Below, piece after piece: positions 15,211-26,350 of a stretch of 64,000 nucleotides of DNA (position 1 is its first letter; every line of letters starts with the position of its first letter). Made by a program: the position numbers and the translations under genes. The notes under the pieces are model-generated. The model did not search any database and was not told the origin of the DNA. It was given only the letters and a program-made list of their open reading frames with translations. This DNA comes from Oxalicibacterium faecigallinarum (lineage in GTDB: Bacteria > Pseudomonadota > Gammaproteobacteria > Burkholderiales > Burkholderiaceae_D): contig NZ_BMDI01000003.1 of assembly GCF_014635705.1 (NCBI RefSeq), positions 1-64,000 on the forward strand, written 5' to 3'.

Positions 15211-18028
15211 ACGCGTCGCGTGGTGCGATCAGTGCAACCGGATAATCACCAAGCAGATTGGCAATGTCGATCTGTTCCAGATTGACCTCCACCTGTTTGC
15301 CCGTCAGCAGGTTGACGTGATCACCATGAAAAGCCTGCGGCAACTGGATCATCGTATGACCGGGCACATCGCCTGCCGTATGGCGTAGCGAGAGATCCTC
15401 GTTCAACAGATGCAGACTCATGCGCAACGCAACCACCAGGACCTGATGCTGATCGTGCTGTCGCAGGAAAGCGATCACATGATCGGCAAGCGGACCTTCC
15501 ACCGTCAGCGGTATATAGGCACCCGTTTCGAACAGGGCGGGATAACGTTTGCGCAGATGTAAGGCAGCATAGATCAATGGCTGCTTGAGCTGGCACTGAT
15601 GCCAGCCCCGACGATGAGGAATCCGTTCCACGGCAGGACCATCCTGTGCCAGCAGCAGTGCGCGTGCGTCGTAATGTACAGGGCGGCGATTATCCGGATC
15701 GACCAGACTGAAATCCCAGAATTCTGTCCCCTGATACAAGTCAGGCATGCCGGGTGATGTCAGTCGCAGCAGTGTCTGCGTCAGGCTGTTGGCAATGCCG
15801 GCCGTCGATACACGCTCCACCCATGCCACCATTTCGTCGACAAAACCGGCACTTTTCTCACGATCCATCAAGGCCATTAAAAATTCTCGGCAGGCCGATT
15901 CATACTCGCCATTCGGCATGGCCCAGCTCGAGTAACGCTTGGCTTCACGCAATGCCTTTTCCTGCCAGGCAGCCAGGCGCTCGGCATAGGCTTGCAGGCC
16001 CTGTTGATCATCGGCGCGCAGTTCAAACGGCCACGCGCCGAGAATCATCTGGTAGAGCATGATTTCGTCATCCAGCGAGGGCGCAACCACTTCTGGTGTG
16101 TCGGCTTCGGCAACAAGACGAATCCGGAAATCGGTATGCAGGCGTTTCCAGCGACGCACGGTTTCGGCCCATTCGTCAGCCGCTTCGCTGAGTACTGCCA
16201 GTCGCGCACGCACGTCTTCGCCGCGTTTGTGATCGTGCGTCGCGGTGGTGAGCATGGCGTGGGGAAAGTGCACGGCACGTTCCGCATTGAAAGCGTGGAA
16301 ATCAGCGATGGATGAAGAGAAGTATTCGGGATCGGCACCGACTTCGTTACGCGACAGCAGTCGACCGTAACGATAAAAACCCGTGTCCTCCACGGCTTTG
16401 GCAGCGAGTGGTGGCGTCAATTGTTCAAAGCGGCGCACGGCAAGCTGGCGTAACGGCAGGGCATCCGGGCTGGCATCGGGATCGATGCTGTCGGTGTCGA
16501 ACAGCGTAATGAGCGTATCCAGCAGCGGCTGATCGGGAGGGGAAAGGTTGCGACGAGCCTCGGCAAGCGTACGCTCGATGACCAGCCGATCAACTTCATT
16601 GCGGCCATCTTGCGTGCCATAGGTGCGATAAACCGGAAACGCCACCAGCACTTCCGTCAGTACGCGGTGAATTGCCGCCTGCGAAATATCGCGCGTATCG
16701 AGCTCGGTCCTTGCGACAGCGTGAACGGCACGCGTCAGCGCGGCAAATTCGCCAACAAAATTTTCACGCAGCAGTTGTCTGCGTGCGTTGAGTACATGCG
16801 TTGCAAATGCGTCGTTGTCGCCGGTCAGTTCGATCCACAATTTGTTGAGCGCATTCAGCCCGCTTTCGCTATGCAGCAATGCGCCGACCTGATCCATGAA
16901 TTCATAGCCCGTGGTGCCGTCGATGGCCCAGTCTTCATGCAGTCGTTCGCCGCGCGTGAGAATTTTCTCGACGACGATGTAGGGATGGGTATCGCGTTGC
17001 GAGGGTGGACGCTGTTCGGCCAACGCCAGAAGGCGCTGACGCAGTTCATTGCAGTAGGCGGTCGGATTGGCCAGCCCATCGACGTGATCGACGCGCACGC
17101 CATCGATCAGGCCTTCTGCATACAATCTGAAAATCAGTGCATGTGTCGCATCGAAGACATCGTCCAGCTCGACACGGACGCCGGCCAGATCGCTGACTTC
17201 AAAGAAGCGGCGCCAGTTGATTTCTTCTGCAGCGTTGCGCCACCACGTGAGCTTGTAGTTCTGTCTTTCCAGCAAACGATGCAGACGCTTGAGGCCGCCG
17301 GCGAGATCGGGATCGACGGAGGCCAGTGCCTGTGCGATGCCTTCTCGACCTTCTTCCGTCGCGGCAAGCTCGCGCAGCATGCCAGCGCGCGTGCTGTGAA
17401 GGTCAAAGGCATCGACTTCTTCCGGATGCACTTCGGGAAAATCGCTGGCAACGCATTTCAATGCGGCACCGCCATGTCGCAGCACGCGGATCGTACTGGC
17501 GGGCGACAATGGAAAGCGGTGGGCATAGTAGGCAAAGTGGAACAGCCCGGTCTCCTGATCAAACTGCAGACGCAGATCGCCTGAACGCAATGCCTGCGCA
17601 TACTGGTCGCCGAGAAAGGGCAAAAGAATCTTGCCGTTCAGCGTCGGATCGGGTGAATGCCAGTCGATATCGAACCAGCGTGCATACCGGCTGTGTTGCC
17701 CCCATTCCAGCACATTGAGCCACCACGGATTATCGGCACCACCGACACCCATGTGATTGGGCACGATGTCGATCACGATGCCCATGCCGGCTGCACGCAC
17801 TTTCTCAACCAGCCGGCGTAATGCGGCTTCGCCGCCAAGTTCGGGATTGATACGGGTCGGGTCGACAATGTCGTAACCGTGCGTCGAGCCCGGGCGTGCT
17901 GTCAGTATCGGTGACAGATAGAGATGGCTGATGCCAAGACGTGCGTAATAATCGACGACACTGACCGCATCATCCAGTGTGAAATCCTTGTGTAGCTGCA
18001 ATCGCGCAGTGGCGCGTGGGATCGGCAT
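15209..18028 (-). CDS. treY: Malto-oligosyltrehalose synthase
   Basis: 939 residues, GH13 family. It rearranges the reducing-end alpha-1,4 bond of a malto-oligosaccharide into the alpha,alpha-1,1 bond of trehalose, making maltooligosyltrehalose for TreZ. The N-terminus IPRATARLQLHKDFTLDDA and the segment PILTARPGSTHGYDIVDP are characteristic of TreY. DIVPNHMGVGG is region I, and VDGVRVDHVDGL carries the catalytic nucleophile near Asp314. It is the last gene of the operon, and its ATG directly follows the malQ stop (TAAATG). A terminator lies at its end. Confidence 0.95.
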   Translation of the reverse strand: MPIPRATARLQLHKDFTLDDAVSVVDYYARLGISHLYLSPILTARPGSTHGYDIVDPTRINPELGGEAALRRLVEKVRAAGMGIVIDIVPNHMGVGGADNPWWLNVLEWGQHSRYARWFDIDWHSPDPTLNGKILLPFLGDQYAQALRSGDLRLQFDQETGLFHFAYYAHRFPLSPASTIRVLRHGGAALKCVASDFPEVHPEEVDAFDLHSTRAGMLRELAATEEGREGIAQALASVDPDLAGGLKRLHRLLERQNYKLTWWRNAAEEINWRRFFEVSDLAGVRVELDDVFDATHALIFRLYAEGLIDGVRVDHVDGLANPTAYCNELRQRLLALAEQRPPSQRDTHPYIVVEKILTRGERLHEDWAIDGTTGYEFMDQVGALLHSESGLNALNKLWIELTGDNDAFATHVLNARRQLLRENFVGEFAALTRAVHAVARTELDTRDISQAAIHRVLTEVLVAFPVYRTYGTQDGRNEVDRLVIERTLAEARRNLSPPDQPLLDTLITLFDTDSIDPDASPDALPLRQLAVRRFEQLTPPLAAKAVEDTGFYRYGRLLSRNEVGADPEYFSSSIADFHAFNAERAVHFPHAMLTTATHDHKRGEDVRARLAVLSEAADEWAETVRRWKRLHTDFRIRLVAEADTPEVVAPSLDDEIMLYQMILGAWPFELRADDQQGLQAYAERLAAWQEKALREAKRYSSWAMPNGEYESACREFLMALMDREKSAGFVDEMVAWVERVSTAGIANSLTQTLLRLTSPGMPDLYQGTEFWDFSLVDPDNRRPVHYDARALLLAQDGPAVERIPHRRGWHQCQLKQPLIYAALHLRKRYPALFETGAYIPLTVEGPLADHVIAFLRQHDQHQVLVVALRMSLHLLNEDLSLRHTAGDVPGHTMIQLPQAFHGDHVNLLTGKQVEVNLEQIDIANLLGDYPVALIAPRDA

Positions 18029-20173
18029 TTAATGGTTTCCTTTTGCTTGCCTTGCTTTTTCCAGAATGGACAGACGCTGTGCAACGTCACCGCGATCGAG
18101 CATGTGATCAGTCGTCTCCGGCAGGCGACGCCGCCAGTTTGGATGTTCGTCTATCGTGTTGGGCACATTGGGCTGTTCCAGCAGGCCCAGCACATCTTCC
18201 AGTGGAATGATGACGAGCGGTGCCGGGGTGCTGGCCACAAATTCAAGAAGATCGTTCAGTGGCGGATGCGGGCTGTCGCAATCGAAAGTGCGTTCCGGAT
18301 ACTGGTACTTCAACGCATTGCACAAGCGTGTGCGATCGTAGCCGCGTGCTGCGTGTTCATCCGATCCTTGCACGCCGGGTGCCAGCAGTGACAGTTGTTC
18401 ACGCCATTCGATATCACGACCTTGCCACCAGCCAGCAACGGTCGGCAGATCGTGCGTGGCGGTCGTGGCAATGGCTTGCGACGACCAGTGGTCAGGGGAG
18501 CGGAACATGCCGTGTTCCTGTTCAAACCACAGAACGCGAATGCCCATCAAACCTGCATCCGCCAGTGCCTTGTCGAAACCTGCCGGAACCGTGCCAAGAT
18601 CTTCCCCGATCACGATGGCACGATGGCGATGGCTTTCCAGTGCGATCAGGCGCATCAGTTCTTCGAACGGATAGCGCAGATAAACGCCTTCGGTACCTGG
18701 CTGGCCTTGTGGTACCAGCCACATACGGGCCAGACCGAGAATGTGATCGATGCGTACACCACCTGCATAGGCAAAGGCGGCGCGCAACATTTCGATGTAG
18801 GCCTGATAACCATATTCGCGCAATGCGCGTGGAGAGAAGGCGGTCAGCCCCCAGCTTTGTCCTTGCGGGCCCAGCAGGTCGGGTGGTGCACCGACGGACA
18901 GGCCGTTGAGCATCTGCGATTGCCGGCTCCAGGCCTGGCTGCCGCCTCCTTCGGCGCCCACGGCCAGATCGGTAATCAGGCCAATTGCCATGCCGCTGTC
19001 GCGTGCACGTTGCTGTGCACGCTGCAAGCCGAGTGCAGCCTGCCATTGCAGAAAGGCGTGGAAGGTGATTTCGTTGTCGTGCGTTTCGGCAAACCGAGCC
19101 ACAGCATCGCTGTGCGGATCACGCAAATCTTCCGGCCAGTCTTTCCAGCTTCCCTCGATGCCTTTGCTGCGCATGTCGGCATGCAATGCCTCAAAGCGTG
19201 CATGATCTTCGAGTGCTGTACCGCTTTCATTGCGAAAACGTTCAAACGCTTTCCAGCCATCTGTATGGATGTCGTAGTGATCGAACAGGTAACGCAGTAC
19301 GGTCAGTCGCCACTTTGTTGCGGTCGGCCAATCGACGTATTCCAGTGCTTGCAGGTGTTTGCGTTCCTCACCATTCTCAAGATCGGCGATGGCCTCGCTC
19401 AAGGCCTGTTCGCCACTGACACTGGCGGGGTCGATGTGCAGAACGTTGAACAGCAGACGACTGGAGGGACCGTACGGACTGTAATGCCACGGATTGGCGC
19501 TGAACATGGCGTGTACAGGGCTGATTGCAATACCGGATGCACCGTGGCGTGCTGCCGATTGCGCGAGCTGTTCCAATGCCGTGAAATCACCAATTCCGGC
19601 GTCGCCGGTCTGCGCATCCTTGTCGGCGCGACGTAGCGAATACAGTTGTGCCGCCAGGGCCCACAGATGGGGAGTGCGATCGTGTGCCGCATCGCTGACG
19701 CTGAAGCAGCGTACGGGCGCAACGGCCAGTGTGAGGGGGTGTTCACCATCGATATACAAGCGGTGATAGCCCATTGCATGCACGGCTGGCATACGCGCGG
19801 GCGCATCATGCTCGCCGCTGATGTGTCCGCTTTGTTCGCTCTCGTCTTCGAGTACCAGGCGATATGCTTTGCCATGAATGCGCGCCAGCGGCGAGAACAC
19901 GATCTCATGTCCTTGCTGCGCGGTAATCAATGGTGGCAGGGCCAGACGCTCCTCGTCTTCCTGCAGGGTGAGAATGGATGCTGCGCAAGCGGCATCACTG
20001 CTGCAGTCAAACTGCAACGCGGTCAGCACCGTACGCAGGGTTTGACCAGACACCTGTTGCGGCTGGCCATACGCATCGGTCCATTCGACGGACAGGCCTG
20101 CGGCCTGTGCCAGTTTGAGCAGTGCGTCATTGCGGTCACGATCGATGTGATCTTCGTTTAATCGGGCATTCAT
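18029..20173 (-). CDS. malQ: 4-alpha-glucanotransferase (amylomaltase)
   Basis: 714 residues, GH77, close to E. coli MalQ in length. It disproportionates malto-oligosaccharides by moving glucan segments between chains. Visible motifs are YSPYGPSSRLLFNVLHIDP in the middle and GGVRIDHILGLARMW, with the nucleophile near Asp476. GEDLGTVP carries the acid/base Glu, and ATTATHDLPTVAGWW follows. An N-terminal extension of about 130 residues matches the MalQ-type rather than the short plant type. The start overlaps the treZ stop by four bases (ATGA), so translation is coupled. Confidence 0.95.
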   Translation of the reverse strand: MNARLNEDHIDRDRNDALLKLAQAAGLSVEWTDAYGQPQQVSGQTLRTVLTALQFDCSSDAACAASILTLQEDEERLALPPLITAQQGHEIVFSPLARIHGKAYRLVLEDESEQSGHISGEHDAPARMPAVHAMGYHRLYIDGEHPLTLAVAPVRCFSVSDAAHDRTPHLWALAAQLYSLRRADKDAQTGDAGIGDFTALEQLAQSAARHGASGIAISPVHAMFSANPWHYSPYGPSSRLLFNVLHIDPASVSGEQALSEAIADLENGEERKHLQALEYVDWPTATKWRLTVLRYLFDHYDIHTDGWKAFERFRNESGTALEDHARFEALHADMRSKGIEGSWKDWPEDLRDPHSDAVARFAETHDNEITFHAFLQWQAALGLQRAQQRARDSGMAIGLITDLAVGAEGGGSQAWSRQSQMLNGLSVGAPPDLLGPQGQSWGLTAFSPRALREYGYQAYIEMLRAAFAYAGGVRIDHILGLARMWLVPQGQPGTEGVYLRYPFEELMRLIALESHRHRAIVIGEDLGTVPAGFDKALADAGLMGIRVLWFEQEHGMFRSPDHWSSQAIATTATHDLPTVAGWWQGRDIEWREQLSLLAPGVQGSDEHAARGYDRTRLCNALKYQYPERTFDCDSPHPPLNDLLEFVASTPAPLVIIPLEDVLGLLEQPNVPNTIDEHPNWRRRLPETTDHMLDRGDVAQRLSILEKARQAKGNH

Positions 20174-21969
20174 GCGACAGGCTCCAGCAGGGCAATGAAG
20201 GAATCAGCGGGAAGAATGTCACCTTGCAGTGACGTCATGACGTTCGTGGTTTCAAACAGCAGGTCGGCGCCGCCTGTATGCACGATGTTGTCAGGCGTTA
20301 CCTTGATGGGGATCGATGCCAGATTGAGCGCGACCGTCAGCACTCTGCCGTGCGCAAGCTGCCAGCGCGCGACGACAGCGGACTCACCCAGTACTTGAGC
20401 GCCGAGCGAGCGGCAGTCATGCAGATGAGGCATCACGTGTTGCTTGCGTAATGCGAGCAAGGTATGTACCCAGGTTTGCCACTGTTCTGCGTCAGGTCCC
20501 TGCTGCGGAATGGAGTCCGAAAAAGTGTCGGGCGCATTCGGATCCGGAATTCGTTCTCGCTGCGCTTCATCGGCAAACGCCGCAAAGCCGGCAAATTCCT
20601 GCCTGCGTCCGTCACGCACGGCAGTCGCCAGTCCTTCATCCTGATAACTGGTGAAGAACAGAAAAGGCGTGGTCGACCCCCATTGTTCTCCCATGAACAA
20701 CAAGGGAATCTGTGGCGACAACAACAGCAATGCCATGGCTGCGCGCAAGGCATCTGGTCGCGCCAGCGTCGTCAGCCGATCGCCGAAGGCGCGATTGCCG
20801 ATCTGGTCGTGGTTTTGAATGAACAGAACGAAGGCAGTCGGTGGCAGATGCGCACTCGATTCCCCCCGCAACGCATTGTCACGGATCGGCGATGGTTCAC
20901 CCTGATAGACAAAACCCTCGGCAAGGCAGCGTGCCAGTTTTTCTGCAGGCCGTTGGCAGTAATCAAGATAGTAATGATCGTTTTCCCCTGTCAGCAGCGT
21001 ATGCAGTACATGGTGACCATCGTCATTCCACTGTGCGTCGAATGGCGCCTCGGTTGTCTTGCCAAGCAGATGGGCGGCATTGTCATCATGCTCCAGTACC
21101 AGATGAATATGACGTTCGTGTCCCATTTCATCGCGGATACGCTGGCCCATTTCTTCCAGCCAGTCCTGTTCGCTGATCATGTGCACGGCGTCGAAACGCA
21201 GGCCGTCGAAGCGATATTCGCGCAGCCAGTACAACGCATTTTCGGTGAAGAAATTCCGTACCTGCGGACGACGGAAGTCGATCGCCTGTCCCCATGGCGT
21301 CTGAATGTCATCACGGAAGAAATCCTTGGCGTAAGCCCCCAGATAATTGCCATCCGGACCGAAGTGGTTATAAACCACATCGAGAAATACCATCATGCCC
21401 AGACCGTGAGCGGTATCGATCAACGCTTTCAATTCTTCCGGCGTGCCGTAGCTTGTATCCGGCGCGTAGGGCAGGACACCGTCATAGCCCCAGTTGCGGG
21501 TGCCCGGAAAATCGTTGATCGGCATCAGTTCGATCGCCGTAATGCCGAGCGCGGCAAGGGCCGGCAACTGATGCGTGACACCGGAAAAGCCGCCGCACGC
21601 ACCAACATGCAATTCGTAGAGAACGGTTTCGTGCCAGGGACGCCCGCGCCATAGCGGGTATTGCCAGTGATAGCTTTGCAGATCGACGACCACGCTGGCG
21701 TCATGCACATCCGTATCCTGCGCGCGCGAGGCAGGATCGGCGACGCGCATTGTACTGCCGTCGTTGCGCACGATCTCGTACTGGTAGCGGCTGCCGGGCT
21801 GGCAGGCGACCTCCAAGGCAAACCAGCCATCCGGCAGTGCCGTCATGGCATGGGTCGTATCACCACCCAGTATCAGGTTGACCTGATCGGCACTGGGCGC
21901 CCACAGACGAAAGAGCACACGACCGGCACTGCCGATTTGTGCACCAAAGGCATAGTTAAACGACGACAT
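20170..21969 (-). CDS. treZ: Malto-oligosyltrehalose trehalohydrolase
   Basis: 599 residues, GH13 with an N-terminal beta-sandwich domain (FGAQIGSAGRVLFRLWAPSA). It releases trehalose from maltooligosyltrehalose made by TreY. Region I reads FLDVVYNHFGPDGNYL, region II YRFDGLRFDAVHMI with the nucleophile near Asp260, and the end of the barrel has FIQNHDQIGNRA. The gene overlaps glgX by 14 bp and malQ by 4 bp. Confidence 0.95.
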   Translation of the reverse strand: MSSFNYAFGAQIGSAGRVLFRLWAPSADQVNLILGGDTTHAMTALPDGWFALEVACQPGSRYQYEIVRNDGSTMRVADPASRAQDTDVHDASVVVDLQSYHWQYPLWRGRPWHETVLYELHVGACGGFSGVTHQLPALAALGITAIELMPINDFPGTRNWGYDGVLPYAPDTSYGTPEELKALIDTAHGLGMMVFLDVVYNHFGPDGNYLGAYAKDFFRDDIQTPWGQAIDFRRPQVRNFFTENALYWLREYRFDGLRFDAVHMISEQDWLEEMGQRIRDEMGHERHIHLVLEHDDNAAHLLGKTTEAPFDAQWNDDGHHVLHTLLTGENDHYYLDYCQRPAEKLARCLAEGFVYQGEPSPIRDNALRGESSAHLPPTAFVLFIQNHDQIGNRAFGDRLTTLARPDALRAAMALLLLSPQIPLLFMGEQWGSTTPFLFFTSYQDEGLATAVRDGRRQEFAGFAAFADEAQRERIPDPNAPDTFSDSIPQQGPDAEQWQTWVHTLLALRKQHVMPHLHDCRSLGAQVLGESAVVARWQLAHGRVLTVALNLASIPIKVTPDNIVHTGGADLLFETTNVMTSLQGDILPADSFIALLEPVA

Positions 21970-24088
21970 GGTCGGCTACCAGAAGTACGGCGCTGTGTGC
22001 GCTGACGACAATGCGATTGTTCTCGATGACATGCAAAGGCGGTTCACCGTCTTTTTGGGCGGCATCAATGAGCACTTTCCATTGCAGAACGGGCTCAGGC
22101 AGCACGAATTCGCGGTCTTCCCACAAGGCATTGAGCAGGAACAGCGATGCCGTTACTTCGCTTTCGTTGTGACGCTTGGCTTCGATGCGGGCGACACGGC
22201 GCAGTGTCAGCAGACGGCCTTCCGCATAGCGCCAGCTTTCTTCAGTCATCGGTTGGCCGTATTCGTCGAACCATGAGGTGTCGTACAGGCCGGGCAGAAT
22301 TTCCAGATCACCAGTGTAGAAGCGTGAAGCATGCAGGGTTGGACGAGCGCGTCGCGCGGCGATGCAGCGTTGTGTAAAGTCGACCAGTGACTTTCCGGGA
22401 TCGCTCTCGGCCAGCGACCAGTCCATCCACGACAGCGGATCGTCCTGACAATAGGCATTGTTATTGCCATGCTGGGTACGGCCGAATTCGTCGCCGCCCA
22501 ACAGCATCGGCGTGCCATTGGAAAAGAACAGCGTCATCAGCATGGAACGACGCAATTTCTCACGCGTGTACTGGATGCCCTGATCGTCGGTCGGGCCTTC
22601 CGCGCCCCAGTTCCAGCTTTCGTTATCGTTGGCACCATCGCGATTGTCTTCGCCATTGGCCTCATTGTGCTTCTCGTTGTAGCTGACCAGGTCGTTGAGC
22701 GTAAAGCCGTCATGTGCGGTGATGAAGTTGACGGACGCCCATGGACGACGGCGATGATGGGCAAACAGATCCGCAGAACCGAGCAGACGTGCCGCAATCG
22801 AGCCACGCATGTCGGCGTCGCCCTTCCAGAAGCGACGCGCGTCGTCACGAAAACGACCATTCCACTCGGCAAAGCCGGCCGGATGGTTACCGATCTGGTA
22901 ACCGCCGGGACCGATGTCCCACGGTTCGGAAATCAGTTTGACGCGTGACAGAACGGGATCCTGGCGCAATGCATCAAAGAAGCCGCAACCCGGGTCAAAT
23001 CCGTTTGGCTCACGACCTAGCGTGACGCCAAGATCGAAGCGGAAGCCATCAACGTGATATTCCTGCACCCAGTAACGCAGGGAATCCATCACCATCTGGA
23101 TTACGCGCGGATGCGACATGTTGACCGTGTTGCCGCAACCGGTGTCATTGATGCTGTGGCGTGGATTGTCCGGCAACAGGCGGTAATAGCTGGCGTTGTC
23201 GAGTCCTCGGAACGACAGCGTCGGGCCCATTTCGCTTTCTTCGCAGGTATGGTTGTAGACCACGTCGAGAATCACTTCAATACCCGCCAGATGTAGTTGG
23301 CGAATCGCGCGTTTCATCTCATTCAGCGATCCATCGGACAAGTAGGATGGCTCAGGGGCGAAATAGGACAGCGTGTTGTAGCCCCAGTAATTGCGCAGAT
23401 TTTTTTCTACCAGACGACGATCCTGCAGGATCGCATGGACCGGCAGCAGTTCAAGCGAGGTCACGCCGATTTTCAGCAGATGATCGATGACATAAGGATC
23501 GGCGAGTGCAGCAAAGGTCCCGCGTTCATGCTGCGGAATGGAGTCGATATTCATCGACAGGCCACGTACATGGGCTTCATAGAAAACGGTTTGATCCCAA
23601 GAAATATCGGGCGACTGATCGTGGCCCCAATGGAAGCCGTTATCCGTCACCACCCCTTTCGGCATGTACTGCGCGCTATCACGGCGGTCAAAAGACAAGT
23701 CGCCGCGCGTGGCGCCGACGCGATACCCGTACAGCGCATCGCTCCATTTCACCTGACCATGAATAAGGCGGGCGTACGGATCAAGCAGCAGTTTGTGCGG
23801 ATTAAACCGATGGCCGTGCTCAGGTTGGTAGGGACCGTATGCACGATATCCGTAGAGCTGTCCTGGGCGAACCTCAGGCAGATAGCCATGCCAGACTTCA
23901 TCTGTGCATTCGGGAAGAACATGGCGTGCAATTTCGCGACGGCCGCTGGGGTCGAAAAGACAGATTTCAATCTTCTCGGCGTGTGCGGAAAAGACAGCGA
24001 AATTGGTACCAAAACTATCGACGGTTGCGCCTAAAGGATAAGGACGACCAGCCTGAATACGTGTGCGTGATTGTTTGTCGTGTGCCAT
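21956..24088 (-). CDS. glgX: Glycogen debranching enzyme (isoamylase type)
   Basis: 710 residues, GH13 with a CBM48 domain at the N-terminus (GRPYPLGATVDSFGTNFAVF). It hydrolyses alpha-1,6 branches left after phosphorolysis or supplies linear chains. Region II is VDGFRFDLGVTLGREP with the nucleophile near Asp352, followed by the acid/base in LISEPWDIGPGGYQIG; NFITAHDGFTLNDLVSY follows. Length and order match GlgX/TreX. The start lies five bases beyond the glgB stop; the ribosome binding site is weak, in line with coupled translation. Confidence 0.95.
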   Translation of the reverse strand: MAHDKQSRTRIQAGRPYPLGATVDSFGTNFAVFSAHAEKIEICLFDPSGRREIARHVLPECTDEVWHGYLPEVRPGQLYGYRAYGPYQPEHGHRFNPHKLLLDPYARLIHGQVKWSDALYGYRVGATRGDLSFDRRDSAQYMPKGVVTDNGFHWGHDQSPDISWDQTVFYEAHVRGLSMNIDSIPQHERGTFAALADPYVIDHLLKIGVTSLELLPVHAILQDRRLVEKNLRNYWGYNTLSYFAPEPSYLSDGSLNEMKRAIRQLHLAGIEVILDVVYNHTCEESEMGPTLSFRGLDNASYYRLLPDNPRHSINDTGCGNTVNMSHPRVIQMVMDSLRYWVQEYHVDGFRFDLGVTLGREPNGFDPGCGFFDALRQDPVLSRVKLISEPWDIGPGGYQIGNHPAGFAEWNGRFRDDARRFWKGDADMRGSIAARLLGSADLFAHHRRRPWASVNFITAHDGFTLNDLVSYNEKHNEANGEDNRDGANDNESWNWGAEGPTDDQGIQYTREKLRRSMLMTLFFSNGTPMLLGGDEFGRTQHGNNNAYCQDDPLSWMDWSLAESDPGKSLVDFTQRCIAARRARPTLHASRFYTGDLEILPGLYDTSWFDEYGQPMTEESWRYAEGRLLTLRRVARIEAKRHNESEVTASLFLLNALWEDREFVLPEPVLQWKVLIDAAQKDGEPPLHVIENNRIVVSAHSAVLLVADHVVV

Positions 24089-24093
24089 TTTAT

Positions 24094-26328
24094 TTATGGA
24101 TTCTTTCTGAAAATGACAGTAGAGAGAGGGGGAAGGGTCAGCACTAGAGACTGCGCGTATCCATGTGCCGGTTGGTTGATCGTAGAAACACCGCCTGCAT
24201 TACCGATATTGCTGCCACCATAAACAGCCGCATCAGAGTTAATGACTTCTTCCCAGTTACCTGCTTCCGGTACACCAATGCAATAGTCGGTGCGTGGTAC
24301 CGGCGTCATGTTGCAGACAATCAGTACGCTGGGCGCGTTCGGACTCATGCGGAGATAGGCAAGGACACTGTTGTCTGCATCGTCACCGATGATCCAGCGG
24401 AAGCCGGATGGCTGGCAGTCGCTTTCATGCAGTGCCGGTTGTGCGACATAGAAATGGTTGAGATCGCGTACCAGACGTTGCACGCCGCGATGACGCGGAT
24501 CGTCGAGCAGATGCCATTCAGGGGAGGCATCGTGATTCCATTCGCCGAGCTGGCCGAATTCGCTGCCCATGAACAGCAGCTTCTTGCCCGGATGCGTCCA
24601 CATGAAACCGAGATAGGCGCGCAGATTGGCGAGTTTTTGCCAGTCATCGCCCGGCATCTTGCCGAGCAGCGAACCCTTGCCGTGCACGACTTCATCATGT
24701 GAGATCGGCAGGACGAAATGCTCGGAATAGGCATACACCATGCCGAATGTCATGTCGTTATGGTGATGGCGACGATGGACCGGATCGTGCTCGATGTAAC
24801 GCAGCGTGTCGTGCATCCAGCCCATGTTCCACTTGAATGAAAAGCCCAGTCCGTTTTCATTGACCGGTGCCGTCACGCCGGGCCATGCAGTCGATTCTTC
24901 GGCAATCATCAGCGCGCCCGGGCAGCGGCTGGTCACGGCCTCGTTGAGCTCCTTGAGGAAGGCTACCGCTTCCAGATTTTCACGACCGCCGTAGATATTC
25001 GGAATCCACTCACCGGCCTTGCGGCTGTAGTCACGGTACAGCATGGAGGCGACCGCATCGACACGCAGGCCGTCGATATGGAAATGCTCGAGCCATTCCA
25101 GCGCGGAAGCGATCAGAAAACCACGCACTTCATTGCGGCCGAAGTTGTAGATCAGCGTATTCCAGTCCTGATGAAAGCCTTCGCGCGGATCGGCATGCTC
25201 ATAAAGCGCGGTTCCGTCGAAGTGCGCAAGGCCGTGGGCATCGGATGGGAAGTGTGCCGGCACCCAGTCGAGAATCACGCCCAGACCGGCGTTGTGGCAA
25301 CGATCAACAAAACCGGCAAAGGCCGCCGGTGTGCTGAAGCGTGCGCTGGGCGCAAATTGCGACAGCGGCTGGTAACCCCACGAGCCGGAAAACGGATGCT
25401 CCATCACCGGCAGAAATTCAAGGTGGGTAAAGCCCATTTCCAGCGCATAGGGAATCAGACGATCGCCCAGCTCGTGCCAGTCGAGGTTGCGGTTGTTTTC
25501 CTCGACTACGCGTAGCCATGATGCGGCATGCACTTCATACACCGACATCGGCATGGAGCAGGGACGTAAATCAGCGCGCGCTTTCATCCATGCTGCGTCG
25601 GTCCAGCGGAAAGCAGTTGCCGGTGCCACGACAGAACTGGTCGCAGGCGGTAGTTCGGTGGCACGCGCAATCGGATCGGCCTTGAGCGGGAGCAACTGGC
25701 CATTGATGTCGAGCAACTCATACTTGTAACGCTCGCCGGCACCAAGGCGCGGGATAAACAATTCCCATACGCCGGCCTGGGAGCGCGACCGCATCGGGTG
25801 ACGGCGACCATCCCAAGAATTGAAATCGCCCACGACCGAGACGCGACGGGCGTTAGGCGCCCACACGGCAAAGCGTGTCCCTTCAACGCCATCAACCGTC
25901 ATCGGAATGGCGCCAAGACAGCGGCCGAGTTCACGGTGTCGTCCCTCCGCAATCAGATGCAGGTCGAGTTCGCCGAGCAGCAGGCCGAAGGCATAGACAT
26001 CTTCGGTGCTTTGTACAGTGTCGCCGTTGGCGCCGGGCCAGACGATATCCAGCGTGTAATCGCTGGGGCTCAGGTGTTCGTGGTTGTTGGGGGCGGTAAC
26101 AGTACCTGCGAATAAACCATCGTGTGCGTGCTGATTCAGTGTGATGGTTTGCCCGCCCATGCGAACATGTACAGCAGCAGCGCCTGGCTGAAAGGTGCGG
26201 ATCGTGATGTCCTTGCCCGTGGCATGCGGTCCGAGAAAGGCAAACGGATCGCCAAGGCGACCCTGCAACAGGGCATCGCGCTGCACATCATTGGCAGCGG
26301 CGGGAGGTGACGCGGAAACTTCTGACAT
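24094..26328 (-). CDS. glgB: 1,4-alpha-glucan branching enzyme
   Basis: 744 residues, GH13 with two N-terminal beta-sandwich modules (about 10-110 and 115-220; the second has [20 protein letters not shown]). It cuts alpha-1,4 chains and rejoins them by alpha-1,6 bonds. Key motifs are [20 protein letters not shown], the nucleophile near Asp424 in [12 protein letters not shown], the acid/base in [10 protein letters not shown] and [16 protein letters not shown]. In a GlgE pathway it branches the growing glucan. The stop of treS/mak lies 22 bp upstream. Confidence 0.95.
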   Translation of the reverse strand: MSEVSASPPAAANDVQRDALLQGRLGDPFAFLGPHATGKDITIRTFQPGAAAVHVRMGGQTITLNQHAHDGLFAGTVTAPNNHEHLSPSDYTLDIVWPGANGDTVQSTEDVYAFGLLLGELDLHLIAEGRHRELGRCLGAIPMTVDGVEGTRFAVWAPNARRVSVVGDFNSWDGRRHPMRSRSQAGVWELFIPRLGAGERYKYELLDINGQLLPLKADPIARATELPPATSSVVAPATAFRWTDAAWMKARADLRPCSMPMSVYEVHAASWLRVVEENNRNLDWHELGDRLIPYALEMGFTHLEFLPVMEHPFSGSWGYQPLSQFAPSARFSTPAAFAGFVDRCHNAGLGVILDWVPAHFPSDAHGLAHFDGTALYEHADPREGFHQDWNTLIYNFGRNEVRGFLIASALEWLEHFHIDGLRVDAVASMLYRDYSRKAGEWIPNIYGGRENLEAVAFLKELNEAVTSRCPGALMIAEESTAWPGVTAPVNENGLGFSFKWNMGWMHDTLRYIEHDPVHRRHHHNDMTFGMVYAYSEHFVLPISHDEVVHGKGSLLGKMPGDDWQKLANLRAYLGFMWTHPGKKLLFMGSEFGQLGEWNHDASPEWHLLDDPRHRGVQRLVRDLNHFYVAQPALHESDCQPSGFRWIIGDDADNSVLAYLRMSPNAPSVLIVCNMTPVPRTDYCIGVPEAGNWEEVINSDAAVYGGSNIGNAGGVSTINQPAHGYAQSLVLTLPPLSTVIFRKNP

Positions 26329-26350
26329 CTTCAGCCTTTTATGGGAAGGA

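Noticed and set aside
20464-21654. 396-residue plus-strand open frame
   Set aside because: Antisense to treZ and without start signals.
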